41,426 nucleotides of DNA from CAILUG01 sp038125665 (GTDB lineage Bacteria; Pseudomonadota; Gammaproteobacteria; Pseudomonadales; Pseudohongiellaceae), in contig JAYPEI010000018.1 of NCBI GenBank assembly GCA_038125665.1, positions 1 through 41,426 on the forward strand. The letters are read 5' to 3'. The translations under genes and the position numbers were made by a program. Positions 32,984-41,426 of this stretch are shown here, one piece after another; the first letter of the stretch is position 1, and the number at the start of each line of letters is the position of its first letter. The notes beneath the pieces were generated by a model that was given only the letters and a program-made list of their open reading frames with translations, made no database searches and was not told the origin of the DNA.

Positions 32984-34474
32984 TTAAGGACTTACTGTTC
33001 CTTTAGAGATGGAGAATCGCAAAGGGTCTTTTATGTAATAAATGGCGCTGGGGTTATCTGCCAGAGAGTACCCTAAAAAAAGGCGAATATCTCGTCCTGC
33101 TAAGCCTGCTGCTTTACCTTGTAATCCTTTAACCACAGTAAAGAGCTGTTTTTCTGTCAGTTCACCCTCCCACGCTGGCTCAATCTTCTTAATGCCCGGA
33201 AACATAATGAAATTCCCATTAAGCCGTTTCATATATTGGCGACCATCATCCAGTACCGCCACCACGTATATTTGACCCTGTTCACCTAAGTGCTCGGGGT
33301 CTACATCAAAGCGTGCTTCAATAGTGATGAAGTCTTCAGATGAAAAGCTGCTTTGGTTAGTGCTTCCCTTGTTAAGCCTAGCATGACCAGAGATTACTGT
33401 TTTAGTAGCCAATGTTGGGTCTATTGATGACTTAACAGGCCCTAACAATGGGTAAGGTGAGTCAGACAAGCTCAGCGAATACTTCCCAGTGACACCCCCA
33501 CATTTGAAAGAACGCGTATATGTGTTGACCAGCAGATAGTAGCTTCCAGCTGGTAAACTCATACTCTCTTGTTCTCGACAATCTACATCATCATCCCAAA
33601 CTTCCAGCACACTCAAGTTGGCATCGGTCAGTAACATGACGGTATCAAACTGGTTTGAGCTAAGGTAAAACTGTAAGTCAGTGGCCTCAGCCAAGTTAAG
33701 TTCTAAAGCATCCACCAGAGAATCATCATTGCCCTGCCCGTACAAATCCTGCACCCTACAGTCGGTTTCGTTGAGAAAGTCATTACGAGTTTCATTCAAG
33801 CGAGCGGGCTCAAAAACACACTCATCAGTTTTACCATATAATTTTGCAACAGCCGCAATGTCATCTGGAGTTAGTTTATCCAGATTCCCTAGCCTAGGCT
33901 GCATAATGGCATCAAGCTCTGTTTCGTGGCCAAGCCCGATGGCATGCCCTAACTCGTGCAGGGCGGTTCGGCGAAAGTCAACCGTGTTAGGTCTGAGATC
34001 TCCATAATAGACCTGCCAAGCATAGTCGCTGTTAAATACAATGTCCGCTTCGACATAATATCCAAAACCTAAAGTGCCTGGTTCATTGTAAGTGAGAGTT
34101 GTGGCAAGCACCGTGCCACCAAAACTATTACCGCAAAGGTCTGCCTTGAAACCGGCAGAGTTCATGTTGTCTCCATTCCCTGATGGAAAGCCTTCGCCTT
34201 GTGAGTTTTTCGAATAACCTGTGCAGGGGTCTGAGGTTTCTACCACGTTGTATTGGAATCTGAACAAGGTGTCTCGATTCCATGCCTCCAAGGCATCGAT
34301 AAAGGCATTATTCCATAAGTCTTTATTAGCAAGGCCATTTGGAATATTTATTTTAAATGTTGTTTGTGCTGTAGGCCAGCGCCCGCCAGAAAGTACGAAG
34401 GCCATGGTAGAGCCAGCTAGTAAAGCTGTAATCAGAGTTAAAAAAGCAAGCAACGCGAGCGTTTTTTTCTTCAC
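32984..34474 (-). CDS. Secreted matrixin-type zinc metalloprotease
   Basis: This 496-residue protein has a signal peptide (about residues 1-25) and a matrixin domain reaching about residue 215. The zinc site HELGHAIGLGH spans residues 173-183, and M191 in AIMQPRLG is the Met-turn. LTPDDIAAVAKLYG closes the domain, as is usual. A C-terminal part follows with a PPC-like segment (about 225-335; LPAGSYYLLVNTY) and then an unassigned beta-rich region. The start is a GTG overlapping the stop of the preceding gene, with GGAG eight bases upstream. No cysteine-switch propeptide is visible. Substrate is unknown; extracellular protein degradation or processing is likely. Confidence 0.85.
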   Translation of the reverse strand: MKKKTLALLAFLTLITALLAGSTMAFVLSGGRWPTAQTTFKINIPNGLANKDLWNNAFIDALEAWNRDTLFRFQYNVVETSDPCTGYSKNSQGEGFPSGNGDNMNSAGFKADLCGNSFGGTVLATTLTYNEPGTLGFGYYVEADIVFNSDYAWQVYYGDLRPNTVDFRRTALHELGHAIGLGHETELDAIMQPRLGNLDKLTPDDIAAVAKLYGKTDECVFEPARLNETRNDFLNETDCRVQDLYGQGNDDSLVDALELNLAEATDLQFYLSSNQFDTVMLLTDANLSVLEVWDDDVDCREQESMSLPAGSYYLLVNTYTRSFKCGGVTGKYSLSLSDSPYPLLGPVKSSIDPTLATKTVISGHARLNKGSTNQSSFSSEDFITIEARFDVDPEHLGEQGQIYVVAVLDDGRQYMKRLNGNFIMFPGIKKIEPAWEGELTEKQLFTVVKGLQGKAAGLAGRDIRLFLGYSLADNPSAIYYIKDPLRFSISKGTVSP

Positions 34475-35142
34475 TGCATTTGCTCCTGCAAGGTAGTTCT
34501 ACCTCCTTGTCTTTGATAGATAGCTCGAATAGCTGCTGTAAAGTCACTAAGGCTGAAGCGTTCATACTCACGCATGTTTGCCGCTAACAGATCTTCACTG
34601 GCGCGCATACCAACAAGTTTTCTTAGCAAGGGATCTTCTGGTAGCAGCTGTAGAAGTATATCTGGGCGTTCCTGCAAATTTAGTAGCCACTTACCCTCGG
34701 GATTTTGTTCGATCGGATATACACCCTGCTGCCAACCAGTGAGAGGGTTCACCATGTGCGCTTCCGTCTCCTCGACAAACCAAACTGCTTGTTCTCCAAC
34801 TTTTGGGATGTAGGTCTCCTCTACCCAGACAGACTTACCTTGAGGTAGCTCTCCCCCTAAAAAGCGTAGACTTAGTCTTTGAGTTTCCTCCTCACCTGGA
34901 CCAACTACAACATGCTCTTCAACCGCAAAATCTATCCAGGTATATACCAAGCGACCTTCAATTTCAGTGTGCCTTCCAACTACAGTACCTATGAAAATCA
35001 ACCGTGATTCAGCCACCAATTCTTCCAGAGTAAGACTCTGCAATGTGGTCGCCATGCTAGCGCAAGACGCACCTAACGCTGACAGCAAGCAGACAACACT
35101 CAACTTAAAAAAATAAGCTATAAAAATTTTAAAGAATTGCAT
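34471..35142 (-). CDS. Secreted hypothetical partner of the matrixin protease
   Basis: I cannot name this 223-residue protein. It has a hydrophobic signal (IFIAYFFKLSVVCLLSALGASCAS) and then LTLEELVAESRLIFIGTVVGRH. That is a pattern I associate with uncharacterised exported proteins that accompany matrixin-like genes. The middle is beta-rich (WIDFAVEEHVVVG, LSLRFLGG) and the C-terminus helical (SLSDFTAAIRAIYQRQGG). It is translated just ahead of the protease with a four-base GTGA overlap, so equal production is implied. A chaperone, inhibitor or surface anchor for the protease is a reasonable guess only. Confidence 0.7.
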   Translation of the reverse strand: MQFFKIFIAYFFKLSVVCLLSALGASCASMATTLQSLTLEELVAESRLIFIGTVVGRHTEIEGRLVYTWIDFAVEEHVVVGPGEEETQRLSLRFLGGELPQGKSVWVEETYIPKVGEQAVWFVEETEAHMVNPLTGWQQGVYPIEQNPEGKWLLNLQERPDILLQLLPEDPLLRKLVGMRASEDLLAANMREYERFSLSDFTAAIRAIYQRQGGRTTLQEQMQ

Positions 35143-35303
35143 AACAGTTTCGCAGCGAATAATAAATTATGGTCCAAAGCTAATTTATGTTTTTAATATC
35201 TCACTCTGGGAGTTAGCCCGTAAAGTCAAATTTTACTACGGTACATACTCAGCTCTCACAAAATCATTTCATCTTATTCTAAAAATATACTTATCTGATA
35301 CCA

Positions 35304-36362
35304 CTATACTTTGCGGAGCACTTGCCACCAGCTTTCGTTTGTTAGGTACCATTGAATGGTGCTTACTAAACCCGAACGGAAACTATTCACTGGTTTATAA
35401 CCCAATTCAGTGCCAATTTTTCCAGCATCAATGGCGTAGCGGCTATCATGACCAGGGCGATCAGTCACAAAGGTAATAAGCTCTTTGCTTGACATTCCTT
35501 TGCTAGCGGGAGCTTTTGTGAAACGTGCTATTAATGTTGTATCCATCGCGAAGCACTCGTCCACAAGCTCACAAAGCAGTTGCACTGTGTCCAGATTCTT
35601 CCATTCGTTGTGTCCACCGATGTTATAAGTTTCACCCAGACGGCCCTTGTCTAAGATAAGCCAAAGTCCAACGTTATGGTCGTCAACGTGAAGCCAGTCT
35701 CTTATCTGGCTTCCATCCCCGTAGATTGGTAGAGGCTTGCCATACAAAATATTCAAAAGGCACAGCGGCAACAGTTTTTCAGGAAACTGATAGGGACCAT
35801 AGTTATTAGAGCAGTTACTCGTTGTAACTGGCATCCCGTAAGTATGATGATATGCACGCACCAAATGATCCGAAGCTGCTTTACTAGCGGCATAGGGTGA
35901 GTTTGGTGCGTAGGGTGTCTGTTCTGTAAAAGCAGGGTCGGTCGGGCCTAGGGTGCCATAAACTTCATCAGTGGATACATGGTGAAAATGGTGCTTATCT
36001 AGTTCATTTTCCCATACTTTCCTAGCTGCCTGTAAAAGAGAATGTGTTCCTACAACATTTGTATCGATAAAAGCTGATGGTCCAGTGATTGATCGATCAA
36101 CATGACTCTCCGCAGCAAAGTGAACAATGGCATCAATATTGTTTTCAATGAGCAGAGTTTCCACCAAGGAAGTATCAAGAATATTGCCATGAACAAAAGT
36201 AAAGCCTGGAGTCCCCTCGTAATGAGCAAGATTTGCCCTATTACCAGCGTAAGTTAGAGCATCAAGAACCACCAGATTGACTTCAGGTCTTTGCGAACGA
36301 GTATAGTGAATAAAGTTTGATCCTATAAACCCAGCGCCGCCTGTGACTAATAGATTTTGCAT
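35304..36362 (-). CDS. rmlB: dTDP-glucose 4,6-dehydratase
   Basis: This is the second enzyme of dTDP-L-rhamnose synthesis, turning dTDP-glucose into the 4-keto-6-deoxy sugar. It is a short-chain dehydrogenase/reductase with NAD loop GGAGFIGSNF, HFAAESHVDRSI, STDEVYG, catalytic YAASK, NNYGPYQFPEKLLPL and the sugar-binding YGDGSQIRDWLHVDDH. Length (352 residues) is normal. It is the last gene of the operon. A short gap of about 70 bases with an AGGAAG ribosome site separates it from rmlD. Confidence 0.97.
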   Translation of the reverse strand: MQNLLVTGGAGFIGSNFIHYTRSQRPEVNLVVLDALTYAGNRANLAHYEGTPGFTFVHGNILDTSLVETLLIENNIDAIVHFAAESHVDRSITGPSAFIDTNVVGTHSLLQAARKVWENELDKHHFHHVSTDEVYGTLGPTDPAFTEQTPYAPNSPYAASKAASDHLVRAYHHTYGMPVTTSNCSNNYGPYQFPEKLLPLCLLNILYGKPLPIYGDGSQIRDWLHVDDHNVGLWLILDKGRLGETYNIGGHNEWKNLDTVQLLCELVDECFAMDTTLIARFTKAPASKGMSSKELITFVTDRPGHDSRYAIDAGKIGTELGYKPVNSFRSGLVSTIQWYLTNESWWQVLRKV

Positions 36363-36431
36363 TTAACTTCCTGAAAATGTGTGCCTGAATGTTTACGCCT
36401 GCTGCTTGATACTCGACTTTTAGTTTTTTGG

Positions 36432-37451
36432 TTACCCTATTATTTTATTCATGAGTCGTCGACGCATCCGCAGGACATCATACAGTGCCTGCTCCCATTG
36501 CTGGGGAGGATAGCCAAGTTTTTCTTCGGCAAGGGTTTTATCTAGAACAGAATAGCTCGGGCGTTTAGCCGCTGTCGGGTATGCAGAAGACTCTATTGGT
36601 TTTATTAGGGCGGCTTGTTTTAATATGCCGTTAGCTAAGGCCTGCTCTCGAATTGTTTTTGCGAATTCAAACCACGTGGCTTGGCCGGCATCAGTCCAAT
36701 GCAAAATATGCTGTTGCTGGCTTACTTTAGCCGTTCTGGCTGGGTCCTGTGCTTCACTTTTCTGGACTGTGCCCCAAACCGGTCTTGAATTCCCTTCACC
36801 ATGTTGGGCCTTTAGCTTATCTGCCAGCTGCCAAAGTGCTTTAGCCAGATTATGCGCTGCCGTTGGTGTTCCTATTTGATCGTTGACTATTTCTAGCTCA
36901 TCGCGCTCGGTCATCAGCCGCAACATAGTATTCAGAAAATTATTGCCCTCTGCGGCATAAACCCAAGCTGTTCGGACGATAAGGCTTCTTTCCTTGGCAA
37001 TCTGAAGTAAAGCTTGCTCACCTGCTAGTTTAGAGGAACCGTACACACCAAGAGGTGCTGTGGGAGAATCTGGTTGGAGAGGTTTATGTGAAGCACTTGT
37101 TTCACCCCCGAAGACAAAATCAGTTGAGACATGCACTAGCTTCACATCGGGCCCGGTGAGCTCGGCTAAATTTCGTGGTCCCTCTGCATTCACCGCAAAA
37201 GCTTTCTCCCTGTGAGTTTCAGCTAGATCTACTTTTGTATATGCCGCGCAGTTGATGACTAGGTCTGGGTTACTTAGCTGCAGCACTTGCTGAAGTTGTT
37301 TACGATCAGTTATATCACAAACCGAAGATGAGTAAGCACTAACCTTAGTTTGAACAGGAGAAATTTTAGCTACCAATCTACCTAGCTGTCCTCCCGCGCC
37401 CAAGATTAGCACGCGTTGGCCACTGCAACACGTTTCGGGCAGATTACCCAT
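36432..37451 (-). CDS. rmlD: dTDP-4-dehydrorhamnose reductase
   Basis: This NADPH-dependent reductase catalyses the last step to dTDP-L-rhamnose. It has VLILGAGGQLGRLV, NCAAYTKVDLAE, VHVSTDFVFGG, YGSSKLAGEQALL, the IVRTAWVYAAEGNNF segment and the IGTPTAAHNLAKAL loop. It is 339 residues, longer than the usual 290-300. The extra length is an N-terminal extension of about 12 residues and an insert after LADKLKAQHGEG (about residues 215-240). The start overlaps the rmlC stop by eight bases. Confidence 0.94.
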   Translation of the reverse strand: MGNLPETCCSGQRVLILGAGGQLGRLVAKISPVQTKVSAYSSSVCDITDRKQLQQVLQLSNPDLVINCAAYTKVDLAETHREKAFAVNAEGPRNLAELTGPDVKLVHVSTDFVFGGETSASHKPLQPDSPTAPLGVYGSSKLAGEQALLQIAKERSLIVRTAWVYAAEGNNFLNTMLRLMTERDELEIVNDQIGTPTAAHNLAKALWQLADKLKAQHGEGNSRPVWGTVQKSEAQDPARTAKVSQQQHILHWTDAGQATWFEFAKTIREQALANGILKQAALIKPIESSAYPTAAKRPSYSVLDKTLAEEKLGYPPQQWEQALYDVLRMRRRLMNKIIG

Positions 37452-37995
37452 AAGTTGGCGCTTCCTGCAATAAAAGGCCTCTTTGATCTTTTAATGATAG
37501 CTGAATACTCAACTCATCTATTTGTGGCCAGCTAATACCGACAGAGGGGTCTTTCCAGAGCAACGAACACTCATGCTGTGGTGCGTAATAATCAGTGCAT
37601 TTGTAACAGACATCCGCTGATTCGCTTAACACCAGGAAGCCATGAGCAAACCCTGGGGGCACCCACAAAGCGCGTTTATTTTGATCATTAAGGTATTCAC
37701 CCACCCATTGCCCAAAAGTGGCAGAAGAGCGACGCATATCCACAGCAACATCAAAAATTTCTCCATTTAGCACTCGCACCAATTTGCCCTGGGGTTGATG
37801 TAACTGGTAGTGAAGTCCGCGTAATACCCCCTTCGCTGAACGGCTGTGATTATCCTGAACGAAGTTATCGGCAATGCCAGCCTCAGTAAATAAGGAAGCG
37901 CGCCAAGTCTCTAAGAAGAAGCCCCGCTCATCACCAAAGACTTTTGGCTCAAGTAGCATCACTTCAGGGATCTTGGTAGTAATCAGTTGCATCAA
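37444..37995 (-). CDS. rmlC: dTDP-4-dehydrorhamnose 3,5-epimerase
   Basis: This cupin-fold epimerase acts between RmlB and RmlD. Diagnostic segments are PEVMLLEPKVFGDERGFFLETW, FVQDNHSRSAKGVLRGLHYQ with the catalytic histidine, GKLVRVLNGEIFDVAVDMRRSSATFGQWVG, WVPPGFAHGFLVLSE and YYAPQHECSLLWKDPSVGI. Length (183 residues) is normal. It is followed, with overlap, by rmlD and is preceded by rmlA within 25 bases. Confidence 0.96.
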   Translation of the reverse strand: MMQLITTKIPEVMLLEPKVFGDERGFFLETWRASLFTEAGIADNFVQDNHSRSAKGVLRGLHYQLHQPQGKLVRVLNGEIFDVAVDMRRSSATFGQWVGEYLNDQNKRALWVPPGFAHGFLVLSESADVCYKCTDYYAPQHECSLLWKDPSVGISWPQIDELSIQLSLKDQRGLLLQEAPTYG

Positions 37996-38019
37996 TTAAG
38001 CCTTAGACATAAGCATGAC

Positions 38020-38907
38020 CTAGTATTTGGCATCTTTTCTCAGTAAGTTTTGTAAATACACACCGTAACCGCTTTTCTCCAGCGGGGCGGATAAGGCTAG
38101 TAGCTGCTCATCAGTGATAAAGCCCGATCTCCAGGCTACTTCTTCAGGAGAAGCAATTTTTAGCCCTTGTCGCTCTTCTAGCACCCTAATGAAATTAGCT
38201 GCATCTAATAAAGATGTGACTGTTCCAGTATCGAGCCACGCAGTGCCTCGATCGAAATGCTCTGCCTGTAGCTTATCTTGCTCTAGATAGACTTTGTTCA
38301 AGTCTGTAATTTCTAGTTCTCCGCGCTTGGATGGTTTAAGTTGGCGGGCTATATCCACCACGCAATTGTCGTACATGTAGAGGCCCGTCACAGCATGGTT
38401 TGATCGAGGTTCAGTCGGCTTTTCCTCCAAATGAACCACCTTGCCAGAAGCATCAAAATCTGCCACACCATAGCGTTCTGGGTCTTGCACATAATAGGTA
38501 AAAATAGTGGCACCATGGTTAAGTCCACGCGCCTTGAGTAGTTTATCTTGGATGTTACTGCCATAAAAAATGTTATCACCCAGAATAAGGCAGACACCGT
38601 CTTGCTGTATAAATTTCTCACCTATTAGAAATGCTTGCGCTAATCCCTCTGGTTTTGGCTGTTGAGCATAAGAGATAGAAATACCCCACTGTGAGCCATC
38701 TCCTAGCAGATCTGCGAAGGAGGCAGAATCATGGGGAGTGGTAATGATAAGAATATCTCGAATACCCGCTTGCAACAGGGTGCTAAGAGGGTAGTAGATC
38801 ATCGGCTTATCGTACACGGGCAATAACTGTTTACTTATGCGCGCAGTAATCGGGTGCAACCTCGTACCAGAGCCCCCAGCTAAAATAATCCCTTTGTTGA
38901 TCATCAT
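38020..38907 (-). CDS. rmlA: Glucose-1-phosphate thymidylyltransferase
   Basis: This enzyme joins dTTP and glucose-1-phosphate to make dTDP-glucose, starting dTDP-L-rhamnose synthesis. The nucleotidyltransferase loop GIILAGGSGTRLHPIT, PVYDKPMIYYPLSTLLQAGI, LGDNIFYG, DPERYGVADFD, EKPTEPRSNHAVTGLYMYD and WLDTGT are present. Length (295 residues) is normal. Two ATG codons stand together at the start; the first overlaps the upstream stop as ATGA. It precedes rmlC, rmlD and rmlB in one operon. Confidence 0.97.
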   Translation of the reverse strand: MMINKGIILAGGSGTRLHPITARISKQLLPVYDKPMIYYPLSTLLQAGIRDILIITTPHDSASFADLLGDGSQWGISISYAQQPKPEGLAQAFLIGEKFIQQDGVCLILGDNIFYGSNIQDKLLKARGLNHGATIFTYYVQDPERYGVADFDASGKVVHLEEKPTEPRSNHAVTGLYMYDNCVVDIARQLKPSKRGELEITDLNKVYLEQDKLQAEHFDRGTAWLDTGTVTSLLDAANFIRVLEERQGLKIASPEEVAWRSGFITDEQLLALSAPLEKSGYGVYLQNLLRKDAKY

Positions 38908-39815
38908 TTTTGCTCCAAAAGCGTGCTAACACGCTGTGCAAAGGTTGCCCTGGGAATAAATCCACTTGCCTTGTAGAAGGGCAGGGTATCGGCTACCTCT
39001 TCGCTAAACAAGGAATGAAATGTCCCTTCATTTACGGAGGCACCAAGACGTGCGCCCAAGCTCAGCAAGTATTTTACCCCTATTGGAGGAACTTTAAGTA
39101 ACGGCTTCCCTAAGCCTTGCTCTTCTCTTAATAAGCTTAATATCTCATTCATAGTCTGAGGCGAGTTATCGTGTACTTCCCAACATACACCGGCTAGCTC
39201 TGGCATTGTGATAAGTTTTACTAAAGCTTCAGCTAGATCGTCTACGGCAAGCAGTCCAAGTGGCTTATCCGCGGCGAGGGTTAAGGGTAACCACGGCCAG
39301 GATGATAACTTTAGCAAACTCCGCAAATTCCCCTTCATACCATGACCATAAAGCAATGGTGAGCGTAATATACTCACCTTAATATCTCCAGCCTGATGGG
39401 CGGACAGTAGCAGTTCTTCACATTGACGCTTTACAGCTGCATAGGCTGAGTGATGAGGATAGCGAGCACGCGTCGAGCTTAAATAGATGAAGTGTTCTAC
39501 ACCGCAGTGTTTTGCGGCAGCCAATAGATTACGCGTCACTTGTAGGCTATTTTTTTCGTGGTCTCTAATACTGCCACTACTATGTGCTTGCTGTGCGAGA
39601 TGTACAATACTTTGGACGTCTCGGCAAAGAGCCAAACATGAACTGTTATCTCTTAATTCTGCCTGCACACTGGTCTGAGAATTATTTGCAGAAGTTGAGA
39701 TAAAGTTGTTTCGCCATTGAATGCGGACCGCATGATCTGTGAGTAAGGGAAGCAATGCCGTGCCAACAAAACCTGATGCTCCCGTAAGCAGTAATTTTTC
39801 TACCACCACCGCCAC
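38904..39815 (-). CDS. NAD-dependent epimerase/dehydratase (extended SDR)
   Basis: This 303-residue sugar-nucleotide oxidoreductase has the loop LLTGASGFVGTALLPLL, a catalytic serine/tyrosine pattern of YLSSTRARYP followed by YAAVKRQCEELL (YxxxK), and the active-site segment SILRSPLLYGHGMKGNLRSL. It is closest in style to the WbpV/GalE-like proteins of O-antigen clusters, which epimerise or reduce UDP-sugars at C4. The sugar is not decided by sequence. It overlaps the glycosyltransferase gene by 16 bases and rmlA by four, so it belongs to the same operon. Confidence 0.85.
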   Translation of the reverse strand: MAVVVEKLLLTGASGFVGTALLPLLTDHAVRIQWRNNFISTSANNSQTSVQAELRDNSSCLALCRDVQSIVHLAQQAHSSGSIRDHEKNSLQVTRNLLAAAKHCGVEHFIYLSSTRARYPHHSAYAAVKRQCEELLLSAHQAGDIKVSILRSPLLYGHGMKGNLRSLLKLSSWPWLPLTLAADKPLGLLAVDDLAEALVKLITMPELAGVCWEVHDNSPQTMNEILSLLREEQGLGKPLLKVPPIGVKYLLSLGARLGASVNEGTFHSLFSEEVADTLPFYKASGFIPRATFAQRVSTLLEQK

Positions 39816-40630
39816 CCATACAAGTTAAAGAAAGAAGTAGCTGATCGAGTGAAATAAAGAATGTGCCTCCATCCTTTACGCGCGGCATGGCCTCCAAAAT
39901 GCGCAATTTGCATTGAAGGGTAATAGTTTAGGCTACCTAGTCGAGCAAGCTCGAGAGACAAGGCAAAATCTTCAAAGTATAGGAAGAATCTCGGGTCGAA
40001 GCCTTTTAATTGGCGCAAAGCCGCACCTCGGCACAACATAAAACAACCACTAGCTAGCTTCACCTGGCAATTGAGTCCACGATCTACCATGGCACGGCAC
40101 TCGTAGTTTGCCAAAGTCTGATCGAAAATCCTACGCAACCAAGCTGGAGCAAAACCTCGCAAAGCCAAGGCAAATACTGTGGGGTAGTTTTTACAGAGAT
40201 ATTGGCGCCGGCCGGTATCGTCACAAACTTCAGGTATCAGCGCGACAATAGTTTTATTACGCTCTAACTCGCGCAACCCTTTGAGCAATGTATCAGGTTT
40301 GAGCACAAGATCAGGATTCATCACCAAATGATAATCAGCAGTTGTGCTCGATATGGCAAGATTCTGTGCACAACCATAGCCAATGTTGGTTTCAACGGGC
40401 AAATACTCAGGTTCTAGCGCTGGGTATCCTTCTAACACCTTTTGTAATAGGGAAAGTTGCTGACCATTATCTACTAGCACTACTTGCACAGCCACTCCCA
40501 TTTGCTGCTTGACATAAATGATTGACGATTCCAATGAGCTGAAGAGGGCTTCAAGTTCATCACGCCTAGATTGATAAAACACAATCGAGATACACAGCCT
40601 GAGGGCTTGCTGTGAATTGCTGTGGGGCAT
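39800..40630 (-). CDS. Glycosyltransferase family 2, probable rhamnosyltransferase
   Basis: This 276-residue protein has the GT-A fold of family 2. The N-terminal ISIVFYQSRRDELEALFSSL leads to VVLVDNGQQ, NIGYGCAQNLAI and the donor/metal site HLVMNPDLVL. Acceptor-side features SGCFMLCRGAALRQLKGFDPRFFLYFEDFALSLEL resemble WbbL-type rhamnosyltransferases. Its presence ahead of the rml genes makes dTDP-rhamnose the likely donor, for O-antigen or another surface glycan. The start overlaps the stop of the preceding gene (TAATG). No membrane helices are evident, apart from aromatic residues near the C-terminus that may contact the membrane. Confidence 0.85.
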   Translation of the reverse strand: MPHSNSQQALRLCISIVFYQSRRDELEALFSSLESSIIYVKQQMGVAVQVVLVDNGQQLSLLQKVLEGYPALEPEYLPVETNIGYGCAQNLAISSTTADYHLVMNPDLVLKPDTLLKGLRELERNKTIVALIPEVCDDTGRRQYLCKNYPTVFALALRGFAPAWLRRIFDQTLANYECRAMVDRGLNCQVKLASGCFMLCRGAALRQLKGFDPRFFLYFEDFALSLELARLGSLNYYPSMQIAHFGGHAARKGWRHILYFTRSATSFFNLYGWRWW

Positions 40631-41301
40631 TAATCTGTCTCCGGAACCAAGCGATCACCGAAAGGTGTGCGCACAACTCTCATCCCAGGAGGAATTTCTT
40701 CATCAGCAATGCGGGCGGGCTCGATCTGCCGTAACCTCTCAGCACGTATACGAGCTCGTTCTAAGCGCTCCTGACGCTGTCCTTCTGTCATTTCAGGTTC
40801 ATTAGCTAGGGCTGCCTCAAATGGGTTGATATCTAGAGGCCCAGAAGTATTAAAGACCACCGTATTATCATCCTTGTGAGGGCTAGATGACTTTAAAGCT
40901 GGGGCAAGGGACAAACTTAACTCTAGTATGGGGCCTGGTAGACATGCCTGACCCTTGCTGGCGTCAGCTCGACAGTTTACGCTCTGATCCAACTTTAAGC
41001 GGAGCTTACCGTTATTTGTTTCCAACACCTGATAAGCTTCATGGCGAGGCACAACTGGCATATCACCGGCAACCCACTCCAAATTGATAATTTCGCTGCT
41101 GGTATCTACTAGGGTGGCTTTGAGGCGGTCGCCAAAGCGACTGAGACTGCGCAGAGTGAGTGGTGCAGGATTTCCAGATATTGTTGGGTTTTGGCTTGGA
41201 CCAACAACCATACTGGCACTATCTTCAAAAAGATCTAGGGTCTGAGATGAAGATTGCTGGCTTAAAACTATTAAACCTAGAATTGAAATCAGACGGTACA
41301 T
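40630..41301 (-). CDS. Secreted hypothetical protein heading the rhamnose operon
   Basis: I do not recognise this family. The ATG at 41301 is preferred because the promoter -10 overlaps the alternative TTG at 41331, which would then be upstream of the transcript. The product of 223 residues has a signal peptide (YRLISILGLIVLSQQSSSQ), a beta-rich middle with two cysteines (SVNCRADASKGQACLPG), and an acidic/arginine-rich helix (MTEGQRQERLERARIRAERL). It ends in a distinctive tail, IPPGMRVVRTPFGDRLVPE. It is coupled by TAATG to the glycosyltransferase. A role in surface polysaccharide export or attachment is only a contextual guess. Confidence 0.6.
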   Translation of the reverse strand: MYRLISILGLIVLSQQSSSQTLDLFEDSASMVVGPSQNPTISGNPAPLTLRSLSRFGDRLKATLVDTSSEIINLEWVAGDMPVVPRHEAYQVLETNNGKLRLKLDQSVNCRADASKGQACLPGPILELSLSLAPALKSSSPHKDDNTVVFNTSGPLDINPFEAALANEPEMTEGQRQERLERARIRAERLRQIEPARIADEEIPPGMRVVRTPFGDRLVPETD

Positions 41302-41330
41302 ATCATTAAACCAATAAATTTTATAATCCA

Positions 41331-41339
41331 ATTATAGCA
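41331..41339 (-). promoter_or_regulatory. Extended -10 promoter of the rhamnose/polysaccharide operon
   Basis: On the minus strand TGCTATAAT is a perfect extended -10 element (TGnTATAAT) about 30 bases before the ATG at 41301. No good -35 is seen at 17 bases, which extended -10 promoters tolerate. It would drive the seven-gene unit ending with rmlB. Confidence 0.6.
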
Positions 41340-41426
41340 ATTCCTTCATTTTTCTGTGTCTAGCTGAAGAAATCAAAGATGAGTTAAATTCAAAAATCAA
41401 AAATACACTTTAACTTATCATCACTC

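Overview
The window looks like chromosomal DNA of an uncultured or little-studied gammaproteobacterium, probably marine and oligotrophic. The base composition is moderately AT-rich. Several gene orders match those known from Pseudomonas-type gammaproteobacteria: rppH-ptsP-lgt-thyA-folA, glnK next to ubiK, and rep next to a cytochrome c5 gene. UbiK, RlmJ and RsmE are also typical of the class. A finer placement would be a guess. I saw no rRNA, tRNA, CRISPR array, insertion sequence, prophage or integrase.

Positions 1-13000 form an accessory catabolic block. On the plus strand lie the end of a metallo-beta-lactamase-fold hydrolase and two DUF3237 genes, the second with a Tat-type signal. On the minus strand are an IlvD-type dehydratase translationally coupled to a D-2-hydroxyacid dehydrogenase. 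Next come a small zinc-ribbon gene, hyuA and hyuB, tightly coupled and resembling the layout of acetone/acetophenone carboxylases and hydantoinase/oxoprolinase complexes. Divergent from these is an AmpG-like MFS transporter followed by a secreted unknown protein. Then, on the minus strand, an amidohydrolase and a secreted beta-propeller protein. Together they suggest uptake and breakdown of small carbonyl, lactone or hydroxyacid compounds. The substrate cannot be read from the sequence.

Positions 13000-27000 are mostly housekeeping: rlmJ; a minus-strand group rppH, ptsP, lgt, thyA, folA with a cupin and an exported NTF2-like protein added at its end; an iron(III) ABC transporter (binding lipoprotein and fused permease, no ATPase in view) with a perfect Fur box; a UbiH-family hydroxylase; ribA; rsmE; glnK/glnB; and ubiK.

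Positions 27000-35200 hold a TonB-dependent receptor with a strong terminator and an unusually palindrome-rich upstream region, rep helicase, a cytochrome c5, and a coupled pair of secreted proteins (a matrixin-type metalloprotease and an unknown partner).

Positions 35300-41340 are one minus-strand polysaccharide operon: an unknown secreted protein, a GT2 glycosyltransferase, an SDR epimerase, and rmlA, rmlC, rmlD, rmlB for dTDP-L-rhamnose. An extended -10 promoter is visible just inside the right edge. The best candidates for undescribed biology are the zinc-ribbon/HyuA/HyuB system, the matrixin plus partner pair, the Tat-exported DUF3237 duplicate, and the structured leader of the TonB receptor.
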